Shown here in pieces: positions 28,697-37,593 of a stretch of DNA of 64,000 bases. Made by a program: the position numbers and the translations under genes. Location of the stretch: the NCBI RefSeq assembly GCF_036924525.1, contig NZ_JAZHRU010000001.1:2881001-2945000 (forward strand), in the 5' to 3' direction. Below the pieces are notes generated by a model. It had not been told where the DNA came from, ran no database searches, and worked only from the letters and a program-made list of their open reading frames with translations. Every line of letters begins with the position of its first letter. The first letter of the stretch is position 1. Source of the DNA: Bradyrhizobium sp. AZCC 1719 (GTDB lineage: Bacteria; Pseudomonadota; Alphaproteobacteria; Rhizobiales; Xanthobacteraceae).

Positions 28697-29113
28697 CTAA
28701 CGCTGTCGGTTAACGCCGCGCGTGCTGGCGCGGCGGGCAATGAATTCTTTCATCAACGGTAGAAAAAACGCCTTGCTGAAATGGCCGAGTGGCGGCTCCG
28801 GCTCGAGGTAGAACGACTGGCCGATGACGTCCTGATTGTATTCGTCAAGAATGACCCAGAGGCGCAGCGCAACGTCGAGGCCGGCGCGACGCTTTTCCAT
28901 CTCAGGAATTTCGACGGCAAAACGATCGGAGGAGGGCGGCTGACTGGTGATCGGAAACAGCAGCAACAAGTCCTCACCTTTCGGTCGGGCAATCCGCACA
29001 CCCACAGCCACCGGGCGAGGCTTGCGGCCTTCCGTCTCCCCGCGCTCAGCTTCGCGCACCCACAAATAGGGAAATCGGATCACGCATCCGGTGCGAAGCT
29101 CGTCCCGGCTCAC
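28697..29113 (-). CDS. PemK/MazF-like toxin of a type II toxin-antitoxin pair
   Basis: 138 residues. The N terminus (LRTGCVIRFPYLWVREAE) and the KPRPVAVGV strand match the opening of PemK/MazF-like ribonuclease toxins, where the R-P-x-x-V segment is typical. A longer loop between strands and a C-terminal helical extension (AFFLPLMKEFIARR) make it larger than MazF (about 110). Its start overlaps the antitoxin stop by four bases (ATGA), so translation is coupled. RNA cleavage is predicted from family only. Confidence 0.7.
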   Translation of the reverse strand: MSRDELRTGCVIRFPYLWVREAERGETEGRKPRPVAVGVRIARPKGEDLLLLFPITSQPPSSDRFAVEIPEMEKRRAGLDVALRLWVILDEYNQDVIGQSFYLEPEPPLGHFSKAFFLPLMKEFIARRASTRGVNRQR

Positions 29114-29361
29114 GTCTCATCGCCTTCCCGCTCATAGGCGTCGACCGCCTGCTTGACGTCCTCAAACAACTCGTCAGGCATCGTCTCCAGCCGGCCGGCC
29201 TTCCGGGTATCGGCTCTGGCTGTAAGCTTGCGGTAGTCTTCGATGCTGAGCAGCACCAGGCGCGGCTTGTTCCGCTGGGTAATGGTGACGGGCCGGCGCA
29301 GGGCTTCGGCGATGATGTCTCCTGATTTCCGGGAAAGATCACTGGTGGAATACTGCGTCAT
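29110..29361 (-). CDS. Phd/YefM-like antitoxin
   Basis: 83 residues. The N-terminal part (YSTSDLSRKSGDIIAEALRRPVTITQRNKPRLVLLSIEDY) is the classic Phd/YefM DNA-binding fold, with the P-V-x-I-T-x-x-x-K-P pattern. The acidic C terminus (EDVKQAVDAYEREGDET) would wrap and neutralise the toxin. As is usual, the antitoxin is the first gene and probably represses its own operon. The AT-rich upstream stretch 29370-29410, with CAGCAATGCTG symmetry (near 29390), is a candidate operator. Confidence 0.85.
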   Translation of the reverse strand: MTQYSTSDLSRKSGDIIAEALRRPVTITQRNKPRLVLLSIEDYRKLTARADTRKAGRLETMPDELFEDVKQAVDAYEREGDET

Positions 29362-29742
29362 CGATGAACCTCCATCATTGCTGTAATATACAGCAATGCT
29401 GTATTTTTCTGCAAGAGACCACCTAAATACTGTCAGCGATGGATCTTCGGAGCGGCAGCTCGGCCTGAAGCGCCGCCCGAAGTGCCATTCGTCGCAGGGC
29501 TGATCGCTTGAGCTCGCCGGCGTTCAATTTCTACGAGGCGTTGAAGGTTGGGCGCCCGCGACCTCGCTCGAAAACACCAGTTGCCCATCGCATTCATCCT
29601 GAAAACGATGCGTCGTGCCCTGTTTGATCACCGCGTCGGCCCCAGGAGTTGGATGAGATCGAGCAGGAGGCGGATGACGCGACGCAGCCATCGTGCTGGC
29701 CGGCCGTGTTCAGATCAAACTCAATTAACGTCATGCTGCTTG
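29362..29742. other. Decayed or non-coding stretch
   Basis: 381 bases between the toxin-antitoxin operon and a degenerate frame. Short overlapping frames occur on both strands, all with stops and none with a recognisable family. This looks like eroded accessory DNA. The first 50 bases probably hold the antitoxin promoter. Confidence 0.4.
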
Positions 29743-30096
29743 TTATTCCCAAAATATCAGAGTGAGGTTCAGACGGCGGAGCTTGATCTCCTCGCACAGC
29801 CGCTGGGCCTCCTGCTTCGCGTAGCTCCTAACTGACGGTGTTTGCCGCCCAGGCGCAGGTAGCCACTGCCACGGCGTTTCGAAGACAGCGCAAGCCGTAT
29901 CGAATGACTTGACGATCCTGCTGGCAACCGCGATGCGATGCCGACAAGAAGCGAACTCCCCGGCTCCATGGGGTCCCTGTCGCTTTACGATGCTGTCCAC
30001 ACGGATGTCGTCGTAATGGATCAGCCAAGTCTCTTGATCGGCGTGGAGATCGCGGCGGCGGGCGAGGGTAGGCCATGGTCGAGCGATTTTCGTCAA
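29743..30096 (-). pseudogene. Degenerate coding remnant
   Basis: A minus-strand frame whose translation contains DQETWLIHYDDIRVDSI and a later SFDTACAVFETPWQ stretch. These loosely resemble a family of small Bradyrhizobium hypothetical proteins that start with a W-x-I-Y-x-x-D-x-R-V strand and end in an FDxARAxFExAW helix. The part between, which is Trp/Cys/Gly-rich in the family, looks scrambled, as after frameshifts. No ribosome binding site. The match is from memory only. Confidence 0.3.
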
Positions 30097-30120
30097 CCTT
30101 GCCGAACCGAAGTGCCCCTA

Positions 30121-30144
30121 TGTGCCCCAGCTTTCTGGGGCACA
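30121..30144. repeat. Perfect 9-base inverted repeat
   Basis: TGTGCCCCA and TGGGGCACA are separated by six bases. No T-run follows on either strand, so it is not a simple terminator. It is 45 bases beyond the 3' end of tRNA-Val and could be an operator, a recombination site or a processing hairpin. Confidence 0.5.
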
Positions 30145-30188
30145 CCTTCAGGAAACTAGTTCGTTAAGTGGCTGGCAAAAGGGTTTAA

Positions 30189-30263
30189 TGGTGGACGCAC
30201 AAGGGATCGAACCTTGGACCTCTCCCGTGTGAAGGGAACGCTCTCCCGCTGAGCTATGCGTCC
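30189..30263 (-). tRNA. tRNA-Val (anticodon CAC)
   Basis: A complete cloverleaf reads on the minus strand. The 7-base acceptor GGACGCA pairs with TGCGTCC, the D-arm AGCTCAGCGGGAGAGC is normal, the anticodon loop is TTCACAC in a GGG/CCC stem, and the T-arm contains GGTTCGATCCC. The discriminator base is A and CCA is encoded. Anticodon CAC reads GUG codons. Its 3' end faces the decayed stretch at 29362-30180, and tRNA 3' ends are classic integration sites. Confidence 0.95.
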
Positions 30264-30380
30264 GGGAAGTGTGGGCGAACAATGAGCCCCGTCAGAGCCC
30301 GCGATTTACGAAGGACGAGCCCATAGTGTCAAGCGATCAGTCAGGCCGTAACGTCGCGTTTTCGCGTGGGGGCGGGGGAG

Positions 30381-31664
30381 TTATGCGCCCTGCTGGCGGG
30401 CCCGCGAAGCGTGCGACTGTAGCGCGCGGATGCGTTCGGCCAGCGTCCCGCCGCCTTCCGACATGGCGGGGGCGGCACCGGCGACGTCGTTGGCGGGCTT
30501 GGCTGGCACTTTCGGCACGTCCGGTTCCGCCGCCAGCATGGCCTCGATCGCCGAATTCGGTCCCTCGAGCTGCATCGCGAGTTTTGCGACTTCGGCCGCG
30601 ATGTCGTTGATGCGCTCGCGAAGCAGTGCGTTCTCCATGCGCTCGGTCGCCCAGGAGCTTTCGGCCTGCTGCTGGATCGCGTTGATGTCGCGCTGCAGTT
30701 TGGCGCGCTCGTCGCGGGCGATGCGGAGCTGTTCTTCCACCGCCGCCTTCTCGGTGCGCAATTTTTCCACGATCGACGACTTACCGCCGCTCATGCCTGC
30801 GATCTCCTCGCGCAGTTCGCGCGCGGCGCGTTCGGCGTTTTCGTTCGCCTGCCGGAGCTGATTGTTCTCGTATTCGCGCTCAGCCAGGATCTTGCCTTGC
30901 GTCGCCAGCCGCGCTTCGAGGTCGTTGACGCGGTTGCCGAGCATCTCGGCTTCCTTGACCTGGACGATCAATTGCCGGTCGAGATCGGTGACGCGCTGGC
31001 TCAGATTTTCGACACGGCTGCGCGCTTCCGTCAATTCGCGCGTCGCATGCTCGGACTCGGCGCGCTCCTGCGCGAGGCGGGTCTGGGTTGCCGAAAATTC
31101 CTTCTCGGCGTCGCCGACGCGGCCCTTCAATTCCTCGATCTGCGTGCGCACCGCGACCAGCTCGACCTGGCGGCTGTCCGCCATCATCGAACGATCGTTC
31201 AATTCGTGATTGATCCTGGCGAGGTCGGCCTGCTTGTCGGTCAGCGCCTGCTCGGCGTTGCGCAACAGTTCAGTCTTGGCCGCGAATTCCTCTTCGGTGG
31301 CGCGTAGCTGCTCTTTCATCGCCTTCTCGCGCGCTTCGAGCGCAAAGATCGTGGCGTTCTTCTCGCCGAGCTCGATCTTCATGCGATTGATCGCATCGCT
31401 CTTCTTGCCGAGTTCGGCGAGTTGGCTGGTGGTCTTGTTCTTGAGCTGCTCGACGCTCATTTCGAGCCGCCGCGCCGACATGGCGAATTCCGCGCGCAAC
31501 TGATCCTTGTCGGCCTGGATTTCGGCCATCGACAGCGGCGTCGCCGCCTCCAGCCGCCGGGTCGTCAGCCGCACTGCGCGGTTATGCACCAGCGGCACGA
31601 TCATCAGGCCGAACAACATCGAGACCAGAAAACCGATCGCCAGATACATGATCGGCTCGATCAT
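30381..31664 (-). CDS. Membrane-anchored coiled-coil protein
   Basis: 427 residues. One membrane helix spans residues 5-25 (MYLAIGFLVSMLFGLMIVPL), followed by a long heptad-repeat coiled coil at about 40-355 with many E/K/Q/R-rich helices. It ends in an Ala/Pro-rich, poorly structured tail of about 60 residues. No enzyme motif is visible. The architecture suggests a spacer, scaffold or envelope-organising protein projecting from the inner membrane. Similar genes are conserved in Bradyrhizobium, but I know no function. Confidence 0.78.
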   Translation of the reverse strand: MIEPIMYLAIGFLVSMLFGLMIVPLVHNRAVRLTTRRLEAATPLSMAEIQADKDQLRAEFAMSARRLEMSVEQLKNKTTSQLAELGKKSDAINRMKIELGEKNATIFALEAREKAMKEQLRATEEEFAAKTELLRNAEQALTDKQADLARINHELNDRSMMADSRQVELVAVRTQIEELKGRVGDAEKEFSATQTRLAQERAESEHATRELTEARSRVENLSQRVTDLDRQLIVQVKEAEMLGNRVNDLEARLATQGKILAEREYENNQLRQANENAERAARELREEIAGMSGGKSSIVEKLRTEKAAVEEQLRIARDERAKLQRDINAIQQQAESSWATERMENALLRERINDIAAEVAKLAMQLEGPNSAIEAMLAAEPDVPKVPAKPANDVAGAAPAMSEGGGTLAERIRALQSHASRARQQGA

Positions 31665-31793
31665 GGATGGTTACTCCACACAGACAAGGAATCGTTAATC
31701 ACATTGCCACGCCAGCCCGACCCTGCGCCAGCCCGATGCCGCGTTAACCTGAATCCATCCGGGGAGACTTGGCGTCTATGCTTGAAGCTGCGC

Positions 31794-32420
31794 TTAGAAC
31801 GGGTTCCAGGTCGCCCGCGGGGTATATTTGAGATACCCGACATTGGCGCCGAGCCTTAAGCCGATGCCGGAACGGATCGGCACCAGCACGATGTTGTTGG
31901 CGGTCAGCGCGGTCATGCCGAAGCCACCGACGATATAGGCGGAGCCGTCGATGCCGACGAAGCGCTGATAGATAGCGTTGGTGGCGGGCAGGTTGTAGAC
32001 CAGCGTCATGGTGCGCGCGCCGTCGCCGCCCCAGTCGAAGCCGACCGACGGCCCCTGCCAGTAGACACGCAAGTCGCCTGCATTCTTGGTGTAGAGCGTG
32101 CCTTCGCCGTACCGCAGGCCCGCCACAAAAGCGCCGGAGCCTTCCTCGCCGAGCACATAGCCATTGGGCAAGCCCCATTGGCTCACCGCCCGTTCGATGA
32201 CCGAAGCGAGGCCGCGCGAGACGTTGCCGAAGAACTTGTGCCCGGCCGACACCAACTCCTCGGGCCCGAAAGTCTCGGGACCCGGCTGGCGCTGTGGTGG
32301 CGGGTAAGGCCCGCCCGGTGGGGGCGGATAAGGCCCTCCCGGCTGCTGCGCAGAAGCTGGCACGGTCCAGCACATCAGCGCGGCGAACGTCACCGCGGCA
32401 AGGCGTGAAGCAAACGTCAT
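31794..32420 (-). CDS. eipA: EipA / DUF1134 periplasmic envelope-integrity protein
   Basis: 208 residues. The signal peptide at residues 1-25 ends at SAQ. A glycine-proline repeat linker (PGGPYPPP-type, about 26-48) follows. The DUF1134 beta-barrel-like domain begins near FGPEELVSAGHKFF and contains the family stretches LYTKNAGDLRVYWQGPSVGFDWGG and GIDGSAYIVGGFGM. The Brucella member, EipA, is periplasmic and needed for envelope integrity. The ATG at 32420 has a purine-rich ribosome site; the longer frame to 32528 lacks a signal-peptide start. Confidence 0.85.
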   Translation of the reverse strand: MTFASRLAAVTFAALMCWTVPASAQQPGGPYPPPPGGPYPPPQRQPGPETFGPEELVSAGHKFFGNVSRGLASVIERAVSQWGLPNGYVLGEEGSGAFVAGLRYGEGTLYTKNAGDLRVYWQGPSVGFDWGGDGARTMTLVYNLPATNAIYQRFVGIDGSAYIVGGFGMTALTANNIVLVPIRSGIGLRLGANVGYLKYTPRATWNPF

Positions 32421-32512
32421 GAAAGAACCCCTGGCATCGAAATCTGGCCGCCGCCTTAACCTGACGCCAACAAGCATGGCTCTAGGTTGCGCCCAGTGTC
32501 CCCTCGACTCGC

Positions 32513-33037
32513 ATGTTATCGGCACCAACTATGTCTGCACAACGGCAGGAAAGATACGGTTCGCGCCCCCAAAGGGCCCTTTTTGCCTTATTGGCAGGGT
32601 TTTTTTGCGTTGCTAGCCTTGATTTCGCCGCGCGCGCCGCGACCACCGAGCGGGTGGTGGTGAACCGCTATTCCGGACTCGCCATCGGAGGCTTTGATCC
32701 CGTCGCCTATTTTACGGAATCCATGGCCATCGAGGGCTTACCCGATTTCGAGGCTCGCGAAGCCGGCGCCGTCTGGCGTTTCCGCAACGAGGGCAATCGC
32801 GCCTCTTTCGTCGCGCATCCGGAAATCTACGGGCCTCAGTTCGGCGGCTATGACCCAGTCGATCTGGGGCGAGGGGTAACCTATGCAGGCAACCCGCGCT
32901 TTTGGGTGGTTGCGGGCCAGCGGCTCTATTTGTTCGGCCGCGAGGACAACCGCGATGCGTTCGCCGCCGAGCCGGCACGTTTCCTCGAGGAAGCCACCGC
33001 ACGTTGGCCGGCGCTCGAGCGAGGGCTGGCGCAGTAG
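32513..33037 (+). CDS. YHS domain-containing exported protein
   Basis: 174 residues. After a basic N terminus, a hydrophobic segment at about residues 22-42 ending in ARA is a likely signal peptide. The rest is one YHS-like domain: the strand GLAIGGFDPVAYF, then a WRFRNEGNRASFVAHPE helix and an FGGYDP turn. The metal-binding cysteine of metal-linked YHS domains is absent. Start could be the ATG at 32531. It is divergent from eipA and converges with cysQ, ten bases away. Confidence 0.78.
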   Translation: MLSAPTMSAQRQERYGSRPQRALFALLAGFFCVASLDFAARAATTERVVVNRYSGLAIGGFDPVAYFTESMAIEGLPDFEAREAGAVWRFRNEGNRASFVAHPEIYGPQFGGYDPVDLGRGVTYAGNPRFWVVAGQRLYLFGREDNRDAFAAEPARFLEEATARWPALERGLAQ

Positions 33038-33047
33038 CTCGCCCGGG

Positions 33048-33875
33048 CTACGATTGCACGGCCTTCGGATCACCCCAGGCGATGAATTCCGGAACGATGA
33101 AGCCCGTCCGGCCCGTGCCAAATTGCAGGGCGGCGCCGCTTGAATCCGTGATCTTGCCGCCGGCGGCCGCGACGACCGCATGGCCCGCGGCCACGTCCCA
33201 TTCCGAGGTCGGCGACAGCCGGGGATAGATATCGACGGAGCCTTCGGCCACCCGGCCCAATTTGACCGCCGAGCCAAGCTCGCACCGTACGGCCCCCGGT
33301 CTTGCGGCAATAAAGGCTTCGGTCCTGGCGTCGCCATGCGAGCGGCTGACCGCCACGGTCCATGGCTGGCCGCGCGGCGGGCAAGGGCGGGTACGTATAG
33401 GCTCGACGAGCAGCTTGCCCTTGCCGAGCGTCAGCCGTTCCGCGGCGCGTCCGACAATGCCGCGCCAGATCAGTCCGAGCGCAGGTGCGCTGATAATGCC
33501 AAGCAGTGGCGTCCCCTGGGTCACCAGCGCCAGGTTGACGGTGAATTCGTTGCGGCCGGCGACGAATTCCTTGGTGCCGTCAAGCGGGTCGATCAGGAAG
33601 AAGCTTTCCATGTAGGGCAGCGCGGACGTTTGGACGCGCTCCTCCGAGAGCGCAGGTATTTCGGGCACTACCCGGGCAAGGCCCTCGGCGATGATTCGGT
33701 CGGCCGCCAGATCGGCCTCCGTTACCGGCGAGCCGTCGGTCTTGCCGTCGACCATCATGGCGGAACGGTTGACGGCAAGGATGGCGGCGCCGGCCCGGAT
33801 CACGATCTCGGTCAGCGGTTCGATCAGCACTGCTGCGGCCTCGCGATCGAGCGCGGGCGGACGTGCCTCATTCAC
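33048..33875 (-). CDS. cysQ: 3'(2'),5'-bisphosphate nucleotidase CysQ, inositol monophosphatase superfamily
   Basis: Metal-dependent phosphatase of 275 residues. The signature IDPLDGTKEF carries two metal-binding aspartates and is diagnostic of CysQ. An SEE motif stands earlier (ALSEE), and the late SEWDVAAGHAVVAAAGG stretch supplies the third aspartate. It would hydrolyse 3'-phosphoadenosine 5'-phosphate, a by-product of sulfate assimilation, in the cytosol or at the inner membrane. No sulfur genes are beside it here, as is often the case. Confidence 0.9.
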   Translation of the reverse strand: MNEARPPALDREAAAVLIEPLTEIVIRAGAAILAVNRSAMMVDGKTDGSPVTEADLAADRIIAEGLARVVPEIPALSEERVQTSALPYMESFFLIDPLDGTKEFVAGRNEFTVNLALVTQGTPLLGIISAPALGLIWRGIVGRAAERLTLGKGKLLVEPIRTRPCPPRGQPWTVAVSRSHGDARTEAFIAARPGAVRCELGSAVKLGRVAEGSVDIYPRLSPTSEWDVAAGHAVVAAAGGKITDSSGAALQFGTGRTGFIVPEFIAWGDPKAVQS

Positions 33876-34023
33876 GAGCTTGGCCCATTTGCTGTTCGTC
33901 CTGCCTTACCATTGCCGCCCCCTGCTGGCAGCACGGGGCTGCGCAGTGTATCAAACCGATAAGCACGCGTGATTCGTAACGGTCCGCCAGCAATTTGCGA
34001 CCCCGGCGGCTTTCCAGGAACCC

Positions 34024-34674
34024 ATGATGTCTGGCACTTCATCTCCCGGTCCGGCTCCCGATACCCTCGAACTTGCGGCGCTGTTGTGTTCGCGAGTCTG
34101 TCACGATCTCATCAGCCCGGTCGGCGCGATCGTCAATGGGCTTGAGGTGCTTGACGACAACCCGAAGCCCGAAGACCGCGATTTCGCGCTCGATCTGATC
34201 CGCAAGAGCGCCAAGACCGCCTCCGCACGGTTGCAGTTCTGCCGCCTGGCGTTTGGCGCTGCGGGATCGGCGGGCGCGCAGATCGATCTCGGCGATGCCC
34301 AGACCATGGCACGCGGCCACATCGAGGACGGCAAGATCACCATCACCTGGAATCTGCCGCGCCTGTTGCTGCCGAAGAACCGCGTCAAGCTGCTGTTGAA
34401 CATGCTGATCATCGCGCAGCAAACGATCCCGCGCGGCGGCACGCTGACGATCGATCCGATCGGCGACGGCGAGACGATGGGTTTTCGCGTCACGTCTTCG
34501 GGCCTCAACGCCCGCGTGCCGCAGAACATCGCCAATCTCGTGAGCGCGAGTTCGACCGCGACCGTCGACGCGCATGCGGTGCAGCCTTACTATACGCGGC
34601 TGTTGGCGCAGGCCTGCGGGCTGAGCGTGACGCTTGAGCCCGACGGGGAAAAGGTGCTCGTTACTGCTTCCTGA
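34024..34674 (+). CDS. chpT: Histidine phosphotransferase ChpT
   Basis: 216 residues. The N-terminal helical hairpin contains CSRVCHDLISPVGAI with the phosphoacceptor His27. The C-terminal half is an ATPase-like pseudo-domain (from about residue 95) without ATP-binding motifs. This is the layout of ChpT, which relays phosphate from the hybrid kinase CckA to the CtrA receiver and to CpdR in alphaproteobacteria. ctrA itself lies about 9 kb away in this window. The start may be ATG 34024 or 34027. It immediately precedes the che operon. Confidence 0.92.
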   Translation: MMSGTSSPGPAPDTLELAALLCSRVCHDLISPVGAIVNGLEVLDDNPKPEDRDFALDLIRKSAKTASARLQFCRLAFGAAGSAGAQIDLGDAQTMARGHIEDGKITITWNLPRLLLPKNRVKLLLNMLIIAQQTIPRGGTLTIDPIGDGETMGFRVTSSGLNARVPQNIANLVSASSTATVDAHAVQPYYTRLLAQACGLSVTLEPDGEKVLVTAS

Positions 34675-34696
34675 GCGCGCCACCGCGCCGACATGG

Positions 34697-34711
34697 TTAA
34701 CCAACAGTTGA
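34697..34711. promoter_or_regulatory. CtrA-like box with one mismatch, upstream of cheA
   Basis: TTAA, seven bases, TTGA: one base away from the CtrA consensus TTAA-N7-TTAA. It lies about 160 bases before the cheA start, just after chpT. A single near-match in 190 bases is weak evidence. Confidence 0.3.
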
Positions 34712-34716
34712 AAACA

Positions 34717-34750
34717 GGCGGCAGAATTCATTTCTGCCGTCTTATCTCTT
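34717..34750 (+). terminator. Hairpin with T-rich tail after chpT
   Basis: A ten-base stem (GGCGGCAGAA with TTCTGCCGTC, one G-U pair) with a five-base loop, followed by a pyrimidine-rich tail. It probably ends chpT transcription or acts as an attenuator before cheA. Confidence 0.6.
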
Positions 34751-34866
34751 TGTTGATCCCGTTCTTTTCCATTTGCTCAACCAATATTAAACGCTTTGCA
34801 TAGAAGCTGGCCTCGTTCCGTAAGGCGCGTCGATGTCGCGTGCCGGTGCGTACGAAGGCCAGTTTC

Positions 34867-37581
34867 ATGGATGATTTGTTGCGGGAGTTCCTGACCGAAA
34901 CCAGCGAGAGCCTGGATACGGTCGACAATCAGTTGGTGCGGTTCGAGCAGGATCCGAGCGACGCGAAGATCCTGGATAACATCTTCCGCCTGGTCCACAC
35001 CATCAAGGGCACCTGCGGCTTTCTGGGCCTGCCGCGGCTCGAAGCACTCGCCCATGCCGGCGAGACCTTGATGGGCAAGTTCCGCGACGGCATGCCGGTC
35101 AAGGCCGAAGCCGTGACGCTGATCCTGTCGAGCATCGACCGCATCAAGGAAATCCTCGCAGGCCTGGAAGCCACCGAGACCGAGCCCGAGGGCACCGACG
35201 AAGACCTGATCGAGAAGCTGCATGCGATGGCCGAAGGCGGTCACCATGCGGCGGAAGCGCAGCCTGAACCCGCGCCCGCGCCCCCGCCCGTCGTGGCGGC
35301 GCCGCCGGTTGCGCCCGCGATGACCAAGGGCACACTGGTCGAACAGGTGCTGGAGCGTCCGTTGCGTCCGGGCGAGGTCTCGCTCGACGACCTCGAGCGC
35401 GCCTTCCGCGAGACCGAGACCGAAGCCGCGCCGGCACCCGTTGCCAAGGCTGCGCCGGCGCCGGAAGCCAAGGAAGTAAAGGCAAAACCGGCCAAGCGCG
35501 CCGCCGCCGTCGAGGTCGACGGCGAGGTCGCCGACAAGATCGCCAACCAGTCGATCCGCGTCAACGTCGACACCCTCGAACATTTGATGACCATGGTCTC
35601 CGAGCTGGTGCTGACCCGCAACCAGCTCCTGGAAATCTCGCGCCGCAACGAGGACACCGAGTTCAAGGTGCCGCTGCAGCGGCTCTCCAACGTCACCGCC
35701 GAGCTGCAGGAAGGCGTCATGAAGACGCGGATGCAGCCGATCGGCAATGCCTGGCAGAAGCTGCCGCGCATCGTGCGCGACCTCTCGGGCGAACTCGGCA
35801 AGCAAATTGAATTGGAAATGCACGGCGCCGACACCGAGCTCGACCGCCAGGTGCTCGATCTGATCAAGGATCCGTTGACGCACATGGTGCGCAACTCCGC
35901 CGACCACGGCCTGGAGACCCCGGCCGAGCGGCTCGCGGCCGGCAAGGGCGAGCAGGGCACGATCCGGCTGTCGGCCTATCACGAGGGCGGCCATATCATC
36001 ATCTGCATTGCGGATAACGGCCGCGGGCTGAACACCGAGCGGATCAAGGCGAAAGCGCTGCAGAACGGCCTCGTCACCGAGGCTGAACTGGAGAAGATGA
36101 CGGAAGCCCAGATCCACAAGTTCATCTTCGCACCGGGCTTCTCCACCGCCGCCACCGTCACCTCGGTGTCCGGCCGCGGCGTCGGCATGGACGTGGTGCG
36201 CACCAATATCGACCAGATCGGCGGCACCATCGACATCAAGAGCGTGGCCGGCGAAGGTTCTTCCGTCACCATCAAGATTCCGCTGACCTTGGCGATCGTC
36301 TCGGCCCTGATCGTGGAAGCCGCCGGCGACCGCTTTGCGATCCCGCAATTGTCTGTGGTCGAACTGGTGCGCGCCCGCGCCAACTCCGAGCACCGCATCG
36401 AGCGCATCAAGGACACCGCGGTCTTGCGGTTGCGCAACAAGCTGTTGCCGCTGATGCACCTGAAGAAGCTGTTGAAGATCGACGACGGCTCGTCCTCAGA
36501 CCCCGAGAACGGTTTTATCGTGGTCACCCAGGTCGGCAGCCAGACCTTCGGCATCGTGGTCGACGGCGTGTTCCACACCGAAGAAATCGTGGTCAAGCCG
36601 ATGTCGACCAAGCTGCGGCACATCGACATGTTCTCCGGCAACACCATTTTGGGCGATGGCGCCGTGATCATGATCATCGACCCCAACGGCATTGCCAAGG
36701 CGCTCGGCGCCTCCGGCGCCTCGGCCCATGAGATGGCCGACGATGCGTCGGCAGCGCATGCGATGTCCGGCGAACAGCTCACCTCGCTGCTCGTGTTCCG
36801 CGCCGGCTCAAGCCAGCCCAAGGCGGTGCCGCTCGGCCTCGTCACCCGGCTGGAAGAGATCGCCACCGACAAGATCGAGCTCTCTAACGGCCGCTACATG
36901 GTGCAGTACCGCGACCAGCTCATGCCGCTGGTGCAGATGGCCGGGGTCACCGTGCAGATATCAGGCTCGCAGCCGATCCTGGTGTTTGCCGACGACGGCC
37001 GCTCGATGGGGCTCGTGGTCGACGAGATCATCGACATCGTCGAGGAGCGGCTGCACATCGAGGTCGCCGGCCAGCAGGACGGCATCCTGGGTTCCGCCGT
37101 GATCAAGGGCCAGGCCACCGAGGTGATCGACGTCGGCCACTTCCTGCCGATGGCGTTTGCCGACTGGTTCTCGCGCAAGGAGATGCGGGCCTCCTCGACC
37201 GCGCAATCGGTGCTCCTGGTCGATGACTCCGCCTTCTTCCGCAACATGCTGGCGCCGGTCTTGAAAGCCGCCGGCTACAAGGTGCGGGTCGCCGTCAACG
37301 CGCAGGAGGGGCTCTCGGCGCTGCGCTCGGGCCAGACCTTCGACGTGGTGCTGACCGACATCGAGATGCCCGACATGAACGGCTTCGAATTCGCCGAGAC
37401 GATCCGCGCCGACAACAATCTGGGCCAGTTGCCGATCATCGCGCTGTCCTCGCTGGTGTCGCCGGCGGCGATCGAGCGCGGGCGGCAGGCCGGCTTCCAC
37501 GACTACGTCGCCAAGTTCGACCGCCCCGGCCTGATCGCGGCGCTGAAGGAACAGACCGCCGACACCCGGCGCGCGGCTTAA
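34867..37581 (+). CDS. cheA: Hybrid chemotaxis histidine kinase CheA with C-terminal receiver
   Basis: 904 residues. Domains in order: HPt (1-105) with phosphoacceptor His44 in HTIKGTCGFLG; an Ala/Pro-rich linker (about 130-220) with no clear P2 domain; a dimerisation helix pair; the HATPase core (N-box VRNSADHGLE, then DNGRGLN and GRGVGMDVV); two consecutive CheW-like domains (about 480-615 and 645-765); and a receiver with Asp831 in LTDIEMP. Normal CheA has one CheW domain and no receiver. In the receiver, the usual Lys-Pro is Lys-Phe. It starts the cheAWYBR operon; a longer frame from 34840 is less likely. Confidence 0.95.
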   Translation: MDDLLREFLTETSESLDTVDNQLVRFEQDPSDAKILDNIFRLVHTIKGTCGFLGLPRLEALAHAGETLMGKFRDGMPVKAEAVTLILSSIDRIKEILAGLEATETEPEGTDEDLIEKLHAMAEGGHHAAEAQPEPAPAPPPVVAAPPVAPAMTKGTLVEQVLERPLRPGEVSLDDLERAFRETETEAAPAPVAKAAPAPEAKEVKAKPAKRAAAVEVDGEVADKIANQSIRVNVDTLEHLMTMVSELVLTRNQLLEISRRNEDTEFKVPLQRLSNVTAELQEGVMKTRMQPIGNAWQKLPRIVRDLSGELGKQIELEMHGADTELDRQVLDLIKDPLTHMVRNSADHGLETPAERLAAGKGEQGTIRLSAYHEGGHIIICIADNGRGLNTERIKAKALQNGLVTEAELEKMTEAQIHKFIFAPGFSTAATVTSVSGRGVGMDVVRTNIDQIGGTIDIKSVAGEGSSVTIKIPLTLAIVSALIVEAAGDRFAIPQLSVVELVRARANSEHRIERIKDTAVLRLRNKLLPLMHLKKLLKIDDGSSSDPENGFIVVTQVGSQTFGIVVDGVFHTEEIVVKPMSTKLRHIDMFSGNTILGDGAVIMIIDPNGIAKALGASGASAHEMADDASAAHAMSGEQLTSLLVFRAGSSQPKAVPLGLVTRLEEIATDKIELSNGRYMVQYRDQLMPLVQMAGVTVQISGSQPILVFADDGRSMGLVVDEIIDIVEERLHIEVAGQQDGILGSAVIKGQATEVIDVGHFLPMAFADWFSRKEMRASSTAQSVLLVDDSAFFRNMLAPVLKAAGYKVRVAVNAQEGLSALRSGQTFDVVLTDIEMPDMNGFEFAETIRADNNLGQLPIIALSSLVSPAAIERGRQAGFHDYVAKFDRPGLIAALKEQTADTRRAA

Positions 37582-37593
37582 GGAAGCAAGACC

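Noticed and set aside
34777..36459. A 560-codon minus-strand frame over cheA.
   Set aside because: Antisense shadow of a well-supported gene; no motifs.
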